Below are positions 6,815-13,245 of a DNA stretch of 23,797 nucleotides, one piece after another; positions within the stretch are counted from its first letter, which is position 1; every line of letters starts with the position of its first letter. The notes under the pieces were generated by a model. That model worked only from the letters and a program-made list of their open reading frames with translations, was not told the DNA's origin and searched no databases. Both the position numbers and the translations under genes were made by a program. This DNA comes from a virus. Location: IMG/VR virus record IMGVR_UViG_3300008218_000055, positions 1 through 23,797 of that record. The stretch is one strand, 5' to 3'.

Positions 6815-7108
6815 TCCTAAAAATTTATCTAGAATTAACTCAATTTCTTCTTCGTTAGCCTCGTCAATTACTTTATATGCCTCGTCCCAATTTCTAGAAT
6901 TTTCATTATCAAGACCTGCGTTCCACCTTCCACCAAGAGAATACTTTGGACTATCGGGAGGAACAAGAGTTTCATCTGATGTTACAGGTGCAACTACATT
7001 ACTTATATATTCCCCTCCTTTTAAACCGGGAAAGACAGTTTGTGAAGATAACAAATCTTCAGTTTGTTCGTTAACATTTAATTTATCTTTATTTGTAATT
7101 TCTGACAT
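6797..7108 (-). CDS. 103-aa protein of unknown function, last gene of the - strand cluster
   Basis: I do not recognise this protein. It is 103 aa and acidic overall. The first half is polar and probably disordered. Then comes PPDSPKYSLGGRWNAGLDNENSRNW and a C-terminal helix DEAYKVIDEANEEEIELILDKFLGL (about residues 74-98). Its ATG shares one base with the preceding stop (TAATG at 7106-7110), so it is coupled to the 129-aa gene. Its stop overlaps the + strand gene end. It has no signal peptide or membrane helix. Its place at the far end of the structural/lysis cluster gives no functional hint. Confidence 0.65.
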   Translation of the reverse strand: MSEITNKDKLNVNEQTEDLLSSQTVFPGLKGGEYISNVVAPVTSDETLVPPDSPKYSLGGRWNAGLDNENSRNWDEAYKVIDEANEEEIELILDKFLGLKSLQ

Positions 7109-7497
7109 TATACATTATATAATTTATTATTGTTTGTTAATGGGTTTGCCGCAACTCCTTGAGGGGTTACGTCCGTTCCTTGGGGGTTTACACCCGTTTT
7201 ATTTCCACCATTCTGAGTATTAATAGGTTGCGTAGGAGCAACATATTGTTGGCCCAATATTGGCATATCTTTTGCCATCATATTTTGAGTTAAAGGTTTG
7301 TCAACCCCAACACTTTGTCCCGATATTGCAGCGTATTGTTCCATTAATTGTCTGAAGTCTAAATCCCTCATAGCTGATACTAAATCAGAAACCATTTGTG
7401 GACGAGTTACTCCGCCTTCCATCCCCATTTCCGGTGTGGTATTTAGGGGGTTTTGCATCAATTGCCTTTTCATGTCTTTTGTTGCTGTTATGGCCAT
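7108..7497 (-). CDS. 129-aa Asn/Gln/Met-rich protein of unknown function
   Basis: I do not recognise this protein. It is 129 aa. The N-terminal half holds MKRQLMQNP, GGVTRPQMVSDLVSAMRDLDFRQLMEQYAAISG, a helical part at about residues 28-60. The C-terminal half is low-complexity, rich in Asn, Gln, Pro, Gly and Thr (TPQGVAANPLTNNN near the end), and is probably a flexible linker. It has no signal peptide or membrane helix. AAAGGA precedes the ATG. The composition suits a small virion-associated or scaffolding-like protein, but nothing fixes this. It is followed by the 103-aa gene through a TAATG overlap. Confidence 0.65.
   Translation of the reverse strand: MAITATKDMKRQLMQNPLNTTPEMGMEGGVTRPQMVSDLVSAMRDLDFRQLMEQYAAISGQSVGVDKPLTQNMMAKDMPILGQQYVAPTQPINTQNGGNKTGVNPQGTDVTPQGVAANPLTNNNKLYNV
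7277..7304 (-). promoter_or_regulatory. Possible internal promoter for the 103-aa gene
   Basis: Read on the - strand, TTGACA (7304 down to 7299) and TATGAT (7282 down to 7277) are 16 bases apart, 11 of 12 to the sigma-70 consensus. The site lies inside the 129-aa coding sequence, so chance in A+T-rich DNA is a real alternative. Confidence 0.3.
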
Positions 7498-7508
7498 ATT
7501 ATTTTCCT

Positions 7509-8153
7509 TTAATTTTCAGCTTCTGCTACTATATTTTTTGAGTTTTCATAAGAAGCTGTTTCGGATTCAGTTACCGGATAGTTAAGTCTAACTTTATTCT
7601 CATAGTCGATGATATTCTTTTCTGCCTTAGTTACATAAACATTTTCTACCCCCACCGATGTACTAAGAAAATCATAAATGTTTATCCCCATTTTATTCCA
7701 TAGGTTTTGAAAGATGTTTGTTGTCTCATCGGCAATTTTTTTTATCTTTTTTTTCTCTGTATCATCTTCAAAAGTAGGTTCAAGTGATGGTGGAACAGAA
7801 AAAGTTATTAAAGGGTCTGCATATGATTTATCTAATAGAGGTCTGTTTATTCTCCTACTTATATTCGTATCTATTCCTTGTAAACCTTTTGTTTGAGATT
7901 TTTTTATAGCAGATTCTTTTGCCATTAATGCTCTTTTGGCTTTTCTTTCGGCATCAACGTCTACAAATTTTTTCTTTACTATTGGTGGTCTAGAACGTCC
8001 TGCATCGCTTTTAGGTGTTACAGCTTTTACCTCTTTAGGTTTAGTCTTAACTATGTTTTTACGTATTGCCTTTTCTCTAGCAGTATCACCACTAGCCTGT
8101 TTGCCACCGCCATAATGCTGTGCCGATTTACCAAATCTACCTCTTTCGGCCAT
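7509..8153 (-). CDS. 214-aa protein with shared SGDxAREx N-terminal motif (paralogue head B)
   Basis: The product is 214 aa with no recognised domain. Residues 21-39 read SGDTAREKAIRKNIVKTKP, matching residues 20-38 of the upstream neighbour at 14 of 19 positions. A Lys/Arg/Pro-rich, probably extended region follows to about residue 100. The middle has FSVPPSLEPTFEDDTEKKKIKKI. The C-terminus is helical and acidic-polar, and is unrelated to the neighbour's C-terminus. The ATG is preceded by AAGGAGAGTAAAA, nearly the same leader as the neighbour's, which points to duplication of a gene head. It has no signal peptide or membrane segment. A virion-targeting or interaction tag followed by different cargo is a possible reading, not a demonstrated one. 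Confidence 0.65.
   Translation of the reverse strand: MAERGRFGKSAQHYGGGKQASGDTAREKAIRKNIVKTKPKEVKAVTPKSDAGRSRPPIVKKKFVDVDAERKAKRALMAKESAIKKSQTKGLQGIDTNISRRINRPLLDKSYADPLITFSVPPSLEPTFEDDTEKKKIKKIADETTNIFQNLWNKMGINIYDFLSTSVGVENVYVTKAEKNIIDYENKVRLNYPVTESETASYENSKNIVAEAEN
8046..8066. repeat. 21-bp direct repeat, copy 1 (copy 2 at 8763-8783)
   Basis: CTTAACTATGTTTTTACGTAT occurs here and again at 8763-8783, encoding the IRKNIVK part of the motif shared by the two adjacent proteins. The same strand, spacing from the start codons and flanking similarity suggest duplication rather than chance. Confidence 0.75.
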
Positions 8154-8165
8154 TTTTACTCTCCT

Positions 8166-8867
8166 TTAAAATTCATAAACTAGTTTAGCATTTGCTACCC
8201 ATTTCTCAGCATTTTCTGTAAGGTTAACACCTGCTTCATATTTAAGGGATTCACTAATTTTCCCCGTTTTATTAAGAGAAGCTTTCAAGTTCTCATCATC
8301 TTCTGTAAGGTCAAGACTTAATTTATATGCAAAGCCTTTACCAATTTCCCCCGTTTTTTCAAGATTAGCTGCCCAGTCCTTTTTAGTTTCTGTAAGTTCA
8401 AGAGATGCTGTATATGTATCCCACGCTTTCTCAATATTAGCTGATTTATCTAAAAGGCCCCAACGGCTAAGTTGGTACAAATTTCCCCATCCAATAGTAT
8501 CATCTATTTCTTCGCCTAATTTTATTGTTTTAGATAAAGTTTTATTATCTAAGTATTTGGGGTCTATGTCGTCTATACCAAGACTACTTAAAATAGCCTT
8601 AACAGTATCTTCTTTGTTTTCTTTTAAATTAACATCTTTTTTTGGCGAAGTAATAGGAGGCGGATGTCTTTCAAGTAAAGAAGGTGATTTATATGGTTTA
8701 GTAGCAGTTGCTTTTTCCCCAATATCCGGTTTAGGCTTTGGTTTAAGTACAAGAGGTTTAACCTTAACTATGTTTTTACGTATCCTCTCTTCTCTAGCAC
8801 TATCGCCACTACCTTTGCCGCTTTCACTTTTACCTTGGAATCCTTTGGGTCCACCATAATCAGGCAT
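8166..8867 (-). CDS. 233-aa protein: shared N-terminal motif plus 29-residue tandem repeats
   Basis: The product is 233 aa. It opens with a Gly/Lys-rich segment, and residues 20-38 (SGDSAREERIRKNIVKVKP) match the head of the next gene. A Lys/Pro linker and a short folded part (KAILSSLGIDDIDPKYL) follow. From about residue 152 it carries nearly three tandem copies of a 29-residue unit. LTE recurs at 158, 187 and 215/216, and KTG at 171 and 200. Alternating hydrophobic residues suggest beta-hairpins. The protein ends in KLVYEF, with a terminal Phe as in outer-membrane beta-barrel proteins, yet it has no signal peptide. I assign no function. AAGGAGAG precedes the ATG, just after the upstream stop. 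Confidence 0.7.
   Translation of the reverse strand: MPDYGGPKGFQGKSESGKGSGDSAREERIRKNIVKVKPLVLKPKPKPDIGEKATATKPYKSPSLLERHPPPITSPKKDVNLKENKEDTVKAILSSLGIDDIDPKYLDNKTLSKTIKLGEEIDDTIGWGNLYQLSRWGLLDKSANIEKAWDTYTASLELTETKKDWAANLEKTGEIGKGFAYKLSLDLTEDDENLKASLNKTGKISESLKYEAGVNLTENAEKWVANAKLVYEF
8169..8414 (-). repeat. 87-bp tandem repeat, about 2.8 copies, inside the 233-aa gene
   Basis: TTCTGTAAG (+ strand view) starts at 8214 (as TTCTGTAAG spanning 8214-8222), 8301 and 8388, exactly 87 bases apart. Surrounding bases are partly conserved, for example CCCCGTTTT before two of the copies. It encodes the 29-residue LTE...KTG unit. Confidence 0.8.
8763..8783. repeat. 21-bp direct repeat, copy 2 (copy 1 at 8046-8066)
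   Basis: Same 21 bases as at 8046-8066, in the equivalent place of the neighbouring gene. The leader AGGAGAGTAAAAATG is likewise identical before both genes. Confidence 0.75.
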
Positions 8868-8878
8868 TTTTACTCTCC

Positions 8879-9319
8879 TTAGTTAGCTAATGGATTACTA
8901 GACTTTGCTTTAATTTCGTCAATAAGAACATCTTGTAATTGATTTTCTTTTGCAACAATTGCAACTTTCTGTCCTAAGTCTGCAACCGAAGCTTCTAATT
9001 GTTTAATGGAATCATTAATAGGTTTAAGATTAACTTTCCTATTTTTTAATTCTGTTATGTCTTCTTTAATAGGTACTAAATCAACTGTTACAATTTTACC
9101 ATCTACAGTTTCAATTCTATCTATTAAGTCAACTTCAAGACTTGCAATTTTATCATTGACTGGCCCTAAATCAACTGTTTGATTTATTACCGGTTTTCTT
9201 TTATCAAGCTCTATAAGTTTTGCTTGGATTTTACCCCATTGTACAAAGCCTGCGCCAATGGCCCCGACAACACCTATTAAGGCTGCAATAGAACTGAGCT
9301 TTGTAACTAAATTATTCAT
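8879..9319 (-). CDS. Membrane-anchored coiled-coil protein with three internal repeats
   Basis: The product is 146 aa. A short N-terminus MNNLVTKLSS leads into one membrane helix (about residues 8-27, IAALIGVVGAIGAGFVQW). A long charged, probably coiled-coil stalk follows. Three related blocks are VDLGPVNDKIASLE (49-62), VDLVPIKEDITELK (79-92) and VNLKPINDSIKQLE (96-109). I chose ATG 9319 because GGAGG lies nine bases upstream. The in-frame ATG at 9340 would add only seven residues, would place that ribosome-binding site inside the gene and would deepen the overlap with the exported acidic protein. With this start it overlaps the previous stop by eight bases. An inner-membrane protein with a stalk would suit a spanin- or holin-accessory-like role, but this is inference from context. 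Confidence 0.7.
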   Translation of the reverse strand: MNNLVTKLSSIAALIGVVGAIGAGFVQWGKIQAKLIELDKRKPVINQTVDLGPVNDKIASLEVDLIDRIETVDGKIVTVDLVPIKEDITELKNRKVNLKPINDSIKQLEASVADLGQKVAIVAKENQLQDVLIDEIKAKSSNPLAN

Positions 9320-11231
9320 TTCGTAATGCCTCCAATTCAATTATTAATTTTTGTTTTTTTCTAGTTATTTCTTCTAGTTTTTTTCTATGAACCTCTACAG
9401 GGTCATTTTCTATATAACTTGCAAGGGTTATTTTTGTATAAATATCTTTGCTATAAGCGCTTAAATCTAGTTGATTATATAATCCTAGATTTACATCCTC
9501 ATATATTTTTTTAGGTTTATAAAAACTAGTTTTAAGATATGCATTTAATGTATTATTATTTTTAAAAAATATATCTTCTTTTGTAAAATTTTGAGTATTT
9601 TTCTTTGCTATTAAAGCTATGTGTTTAGCAACCTTTTTTAAATTCTTCTTTAATTCAGATTCCAATTTTTCAACACTTGTAGTAACTCCTTTCTCTTTAA
9701 TGACGTTTTCTTCCGATTGTACAATTTCTTGCTTTTCACTATCCTCTGACTGTACTTCGGTGTCCTCAGAATCTTCGCTACTGGGTTCATCCTGTTCGGT
9801 TGTGTCTTCGGTTTCATTTTCTGCCACTTCTTTAGTTTCTTCTATTTTTTCTTCAGGTTCCTCTATTGCTTCTTCATTCTCAACAACCTCTGATGGAGCC
9901 TCTTCAATCATTGGTTCTTCTTGTATAACTTCTTCAACAAACTCTTCTTCTATAATTTCTTCAGCAAATTCTTCTTCTACAATTTCTTCAAAAAATTCTT
10001 CTTGTGTTATTCCCTCTTCTTCTAGAAATTGCTCAAATTCTTCTGCCATTCCAGTTTCTTCTATAAAGTCTGTAAATGTTTCTTCAAATTCTTCTTCAAA
10101 CATTTCTTCAAAAAATTCAGGCTCTTCAAATTCTTCTTCAAAGGCAGTATCTTCCATTGCAACTTCTTCAAATTCTTCAAACTCAAAGTTATCAAAAAAG
10201 GTTTGCTCTTCAAATTCTTCAAACTCAAACTCTTCTATAGAAACGTCTTCAAAATCATCAAAAGTAAACTCTTCCTCAAAATAATAATCATCTTCCCAAG
10301 TAAACTCTTCTTCTAAACCAAAGTCTTCTTCAAAGGAATATTCTTCCTCGAATCCAAATTCCTCTTCATAAACCCATTCATCATCCCACGATGATGTAAA
10401 GTCTTCTTCATAAAACCACTCTTCTTCCTGAAAATCACTCAAACTTTCATCAAGAGTATCATCTATTGAATAAAGAGATTCTTCTGTAGTATTATCTAAT
10501 GGGTCATAAGTTGTGCCATCATACGTCATGGTCATTTTAGCACCCAAAAGATTTGGCCCACCTAAGCTTGCAGTTGAGCCATTACCATATCTGCTATCTG
10601 TTCCACTCCATGACCAATCAACTTTATTTGCACCAGTGCTGTTATATATTATAGTATCATTATACTGGCCACATCCCGTAGCTCTTCCATCACTTCCTGA
10701 ATAAGTTGGATATCCACTACAATTACCCTGAAAGCCAACAAGATTAGTTCTTGTTTGTGTTACAGTTGATAATGTGGTTCCATCAGAATTTTCAAGTTCT
10801 ACTGTAATACTATGTGAATCATCACTTCCATACTTTGATTCACAATTACCAGATGAACTTTCACAATTAGCTATATCAATATAATTGTTAAGGGTAATCC
10901 CTTGGTCAAGCATTGATTGTGTTCTGCTTTCATTAGTAAGTGAAATATCATCTACAGATATAGTTGCTGTTCCTGTTACCTCAAAGTCTCCACCTACATC
11001 GTATTTATATCCACAATTAGCCTGTGAAGAATCGCAAGTGACAGTAAAACCATTAAATGTATCACCACTGGAAACATACCCAGAACCACCATCATTAATC
11101 ATCTCAGTAGAACTGGAACCCCAATCTACTCCATCTCCGGCATTAGGTAATAAATTTCCTGTTGTTAAATTTTCTGAATAAACATTTGTAGTCCAAGAAA
11201 TTAGTAAAATACTTAATAATGTTCGTATCAT
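9312..11231 (-). CDS. Exported protein with Cys-rich beta domain and giant Glu/Phe-rich acidic region
   Basis: The product is 639 aa with three visible parts. Residues 1-19 (MIRTLLSILLISWTTNVYS) look like a Sec signal peptide. Residues 20-245 form a Gly/Ser/Thr/Asn-rich, beta-type domain with six cysteines (66, 73, 123, 130, 171, 187), compatible with three disulfides in the periplasm. Residues about 249-509 are extraordinarily acidic: up to 435 they are dominated by Glu/Asp with regularly spaced Phe, Tyr and Trp (EEEF, FEEF), and afterwards by Glu, Ser, Thr and Val. The C-terminal 125 residues turn basic and then coiled-coil-like. It follows the other Sec-exported protein with an ATGA overlap. 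I recognise no enzyme. Metal or cation binding, or interaction with the host envelope or peptidoglycan during lysis or adsorption, are guesses. Confidence 0.75.
   Translation of the reverse strand: MIRTLLSILLISWTTNVYSENLTTGNLLPNAGDGVDWGSSSTEMINDGGSGYVSSGDTFNGFTVTCDSSQANCGYKYDVGGDFEVTGTATISVDDISLTNESRTQSMLDQGITLNNYIDIANCESSSGNCESKYGSDDSHSITVELENSDGTTLSTVTQTRTNLVGFQGNCSGYPTYSGSDGRATGCGQYNDTIIYNSTGANKVDWSWSGTDSRYGNGSTASLGGPNLLGAKMTMTYDGTTYDPLDNTTEESLYSIDDTLDESLSDFQEEEWFYEEDFTSSWDDEWVYEEEFGFEEEYSFEEDFGLEEEFTWEDDYYFEEEFTFDDFEDVSIEEFEFEEFEEQTFFDNFEFEEFEEVAMEDTAFEEEFEEPEFFEEMFEEEFEETFTDFIEETGMAEEFEQFLEEEGITQEEFFEEIVEEEFAEEIIEEEFVEEVIQEEPMIEEAPSEVVENEEAIEEPEEKIEETKEVAENETEDTTEQDEPSSEDSEDTEVQSEDSEKQEIVQSEENVIKEKGVTTSVEKLESELKKNLKKVAKHIALIAKKNTQNFTKEDIFFKNNNTLNAYLKTSFYKPKKIYEDVNLGLYNQLDLSAYSKDIYTKITLASYIENDPVEVHRKKLEEITRKKQKLIIELEALRNE
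9927..10433 (-). repeat. Low-complexity Glu/Phe repeat tract within the exported acidic protein
   Basis: Codons 267-435 consist largely of GAA/GAG interspersed with TTT/TAT/TGG. On the + strand this appears as TCTTCAAATTCTTC-type units recurring irregularly. It is a degenerate repeat suited to slippage and length change. The opposite strand is fortuitously open for over 600 bases with a Ser-rich translation. Confidence 0.7.
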
Positions 11232-11944
11232 TTGTTAACAACATCGCTAAATTTTTTCTTAAGTCTTGTTGTTTTTTCAAGTTGAGTTTCTTCTTCCTTT
11301 ATTTTTTCTTCTTCGATTCTTTTTAATTCATCATCTATTCTAGAACGACTTTCAAGTTTAGCTACATATGTTTCATAATCTGGTCGCTCAATATCATATT
11401 TCTTCCATGCGTTTAATGCTTCTTGTCCAATTTTTCCTTCAAAGGGACAGGGAGTACCCGCCATTTGCATTGCTTCAAAAACTCTTTCATCTTGGCAAAG
11501 TATAGAAACTGATGCTACTTTCATTCCAAAATCATGAAGAACTTTACTTAACTTAATTCTTTCACAGTTTAAATCTCTTACGTGTTTGCCGCCAGAGAAA
11601 CCTAAGACAGGAGAAGAAAAGGACCCACTAACACCCATGCTACAAACATCTTGAGACATTGCAGAAAAACTAGGAGCATTAGCTGAATTTACTGGTATTG
11701 TACTATTATTATTAGTAGTACTTGTCGATGTTGATGTTGAGTCTTCATTATGTGCACCTGAATATGTTGTTTCAGTATTACTTGAGTAACCACCAGTAAT
11801 TGTTGTATTGGACCCAGAAGCATTTGATTGGGTATTGGTTCCCGAACTTGTACCGGTTGTACCAGAGTTAGTTACAGTTCCACCTGCAAATGCATTGCCT
11901 GTAAAAAATAAACAGGTTAGTAAAATGGTCGCAAATTTTTTCAT
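11228..11944 (-). CDS. Sec-exported protein with Thr/Ser/Asn linker and conserved-looking Cys domain
   Basis: The product is 238 aa. Residues 1-20 (MKKFATILLTCLFFTGNAFA) form a typical signal peptide with an AFA cleavage site. A Ser/Thr/Asn/Gly-rich low-complexity stretch follows to about residue 90. Next is a folded domain starting APSFSAMSQDVCSMGVSGSF and containing LNCERIKLSKVLHDFGMKVASVSILCQDERVFEAMQMAGTPCPFEGKIG, with four cysteines available for disulfides. The C-terminus is a charged coiled coil. I recall similar DxCSxxxSG...NCERxKxSKxLxxxGMKVA...LCQDxRVxxAMxxAGTPCP proteins in other marine phages, but no function. It abuts the 77-aa gene (TAGATG) and overlaps the acidic exported protein by ATGA, so the two exported proteins are probably made together and may interact in the periplasm. 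Confidence 0.78.
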   Translation of the reverse strand: MKKFATILLTCLFFTGNAFAGGTVTNSGTTGTSSGTNTQSNASGSNTTITGGYSSNTETTYSGAHNEDSTSTSTSTTNNNSTIPVNSANAPSFSAMSQDVCSMGVSGSFSSPVLGFSGGKHVRDLNCERIKLSKVLHDFGMKVASVSILCQDERVFEAMQMAGTPCPFEGKIGQEALNAWKKYDIERPDYETYVAKLESRSRIDDELKRIEEEKIKEEETQLEKTTRLKKKFSDVVNK

Positions 11945-12178
11945 CTATTCTTCCTCAATTATTTCTAAGATACGAGTCCTCCCATTATATTCCTCTAGTT
12001 CTGTTTCGGCTAAAACCTTATCACACGTTAACATTATATCTTCTGGCGAGACGTTTCTTTCCCCTTCACGTTTTGCTTTTAAACAGGAACTTACTGTAGG
12101 GTGAAAATAATGTTCCTTTAATTTAGCCTCGTCTCCTTCAATTATAAATAGGCATAACGCCATAACCATTTCAATCAT
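11945..12178 (-). CDS. Small 77-aa protein with hydrophobic N-terminus and two or three cysteines
   Basis: The product is 77 aa. A short hydrophobic start (MIEMVMALCLFI, residues 1-12) is followed by EGDEAKLKEHYFHPTVSSCLKAKREGER, then IMLTCDKVLAE and an acidic end. The Cxx(x)KRxxER...CxxVxAE arrangement looks conserved and familiar from marine phages, without known function. The hydrophobic part is short for a membrane span or a cleaved signal, but with Cys32 and Cys52 it could be periplasmic. There is a one-base gap from the 138-aa gene, and it directly abuts the exported 238-aa protein, so it belongs to the envelope/lysis block. Confidence 0.65.
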   Translation of the reverse strand: MIEMVMALCLFIIEGDEAKLKEHYFHPTVSSCLKAKREGERNVSPEDIMLTCDKVLAETELEEYNGRTRILEIIEEE

Positions 12179-12179
12179 A

Positions 12180-12596
12180 TTAACGTCCGTTTGTGTATTC
12201 TAAACTTCGTTGACCATCTTTTAACTTTTCAATATTTTCTGCCATCTTTTCTACTTGTGTTTGTAGAAACTCTATATTTACTTTGTTGTGCATCATGCCG
12301 TCAACGGTTACTTGAATTTTTTCCACCTGCTTGTAAAGGTCCTCGATAAGCATGAATTGAGAAGCATCGTCAGGAAGCGACCCTAAAAGACCACGAGGCC
12401 ACTTGATTCTAAACTCAGTATTCATTACTAAGTCTTTATCCATTATCTCTAATTGTGTGGAGTGCTGATTTAATTTTTCCTGAATACCGAAAAAAGCCCA
12501 TGTTCCGATTGCGACTAATGTTATGAGGCTAGCAACCGTTTTCATAGGCATCTGCACGGCTGCCGATTCTGAAATTCTTAGTGGTTTGTCAGGCAT
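12180..12596 (-). CDS. Single-span membrane protein with coiled-coil tail (138 aa)
   Basis: The product is 138 aa. The N-terminus MPDKPLRISESAAVQMPMKT precedes one membrane helix (about residues 20-38, VASLITLVAIGTWAFFGIQ). Next come EKLNQHSTQLEIMDKDLVMNTEFRIKWPRGLLGSLPDDASQF, a conserved-looking block, and a C-terminal coiled coil (about 85-130) with VEKIQVTVDGMMHNKVNIEFLQTQVEKMAENIEKL. A single-span protein with a long soluble coiled coil, located next to a holin-like protein, could be an inner-membrane spanin-type or holin-partner protein, but no such family is recognised. Its start shares one base with the stop of the multi-span protein (TAATG). Confidence 0.72.
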   Translation of the reverse strand: MPDKPLRISESAAVQMPMKTVASLITLVAIGTWAFFGIQEKLNQHSTQLEIMDKDLVMNTEFRIKWPRGLLGSLPDDASQFMLIEDLYKQVEKIQVTVDGMMHNKVNIEFLQTQVEKMAENIEKLKDGQRSLEYTNGR

Positions 12597-13114
12597 TATT
12601 TTTTAACTAGACTTCCACCAAAATACAATCCAACTATTGCCGACATTAAATGTGTATCCATTGGTGTAATGACTACTCCTGCAAACTCTCTATCCACTAA
12701 CATTTCTTTTTGTTCAATTAGAAATAAAAATCCACGTGATAATTCTGTCCATGTTAAAAAGACCGAAACATCAAATATTACTGGTACAATTTTAGGCCAT
12801 ACGATAATAAAAAAAACCGCAATCAATGCTATAATTCTTCGTGTCCATTGAAATCCTTTATTGTCATAAGCCCGTGCCTTTTCAATAGAAGACATTTGAA
12901 ATTTTGCACGCTCCATAAGCATTACTTGTTGTTGCTGTTTAGCTTTTATTGATTGACCCCAAAGAGTCATAGCACCACCCAATACGCTAGAGCCGAGCAT
13001 TGTAATCATTTCTACAGGTAAACCACCCATTATATTTCCTCCACTTTCAATACTGCCTGATTCTATAACATTTCCGGCAAATACGCCTATTATAGTGGCA
13101 AGCAGCCATTCCAT
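12596..13114 (-). CDS. Multi-span membrane protein, holin candidate
   Basis: The product is 172 aa. Likely membrane segments are at about residues 1-14, 34-52 (VEMITMLGSSVLGGAMTLWG), 92-116 (RRIIALIAVFFIIVWPKIVPVIF) and 154-170. A polar helix with KAKQQQQVMLMERAKFQM lies between the second and third. The layout resembles the 3-TM holins of gene transfer agents and marine phages (GTA_holin_3TM-like). It lies four genes downstream of the lytic transglycosylase in a run of small membrane proteins, the usual place for a holin that opens the inner membrane. The extra hydrophobic ends and the lack of an exact family match leave a structural membrane protein as the alternative. Confidence 0.65.
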   Translation of the reverse strand: MEWLLATIIGVFAGNVIESGSIESGGNIMGGLPVEMITMLGSSVLGGAMTLWGQSIKAKQQQQVMLMERAKFQMSSIEKARAYDNKGFQWTRRIIALIAVFFIIVWPKIVPVIFDVSVFLTWTELSRGFLFLIEQKEMLVDREFAGVVITPMDTHLMSAIVGLYFGGSLVKK

Positions 13115-13116
13115 TA

Positions 13117-13236
13117 TTAATTAATTATTAAAATAATTATAACAATAATAAGTGATGCAAAAAAAATCTTTTGTCCTCTTGACATAAAACCTACAATATC
13201 TTTTACTTCACTTAAAAATTTTTTTATTGTTTCCAT
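13117..13236 (-). CDS. 39-aa single-span membrane miniprotein
   Basis: The product is 39 aa. ATG at 13236 is preceded by AGGGGAG, a strong ribosome-binding site with four to five bases of spacing. The stop at 13117-13119 is two bases before the next ATG. The first half is charged (METIKKFLSEVKDIVGFMSRGQK). Residues 24-38 are almost purely Ile, Leu, Val, Phe and Ala, a membrane span, so an N-in orientation is plausible. It fills an otherwise unexplained 131-base gap between two membrane-protein genes. A holin, antiholin or spanin component are possible roles, none shown. Confidence 0.68.
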   Translation of the reverse strand: METIKKFLSEVKDIVGFMSRGQKIFFASLIIVIIILIIN

Positions 13237-13245
13237 AAGTCTCCC

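Noticed and set aside
8557-8859. + strand open frame opposite the 233-aa gene
   Set aside because: Antisense of a repeat-bearing gene with its own strong ribosome-binding site; Leu/Ser/Pro-rich artefact.
9320-9340. Upstream ATG for the membrane coiled-coil protein
   Set aside because: It would put the GGAGG inside the gene and lengthen the overlap; ATG 9319 is better placed.
9619-10284. Long + strand open frame with Ser/Asn-rich translation
   Set aside because: It is the antisense of the Glu/Phe repeat; TCTTC-type codons cannot form stops easily. Composition is pure low complexity and it has no ribosome-binding site.
13179-13184. TTGACA on the + strand within the 39-aa gene
   Set aside because: No -10 box at a suitable distance and it would read antisense.
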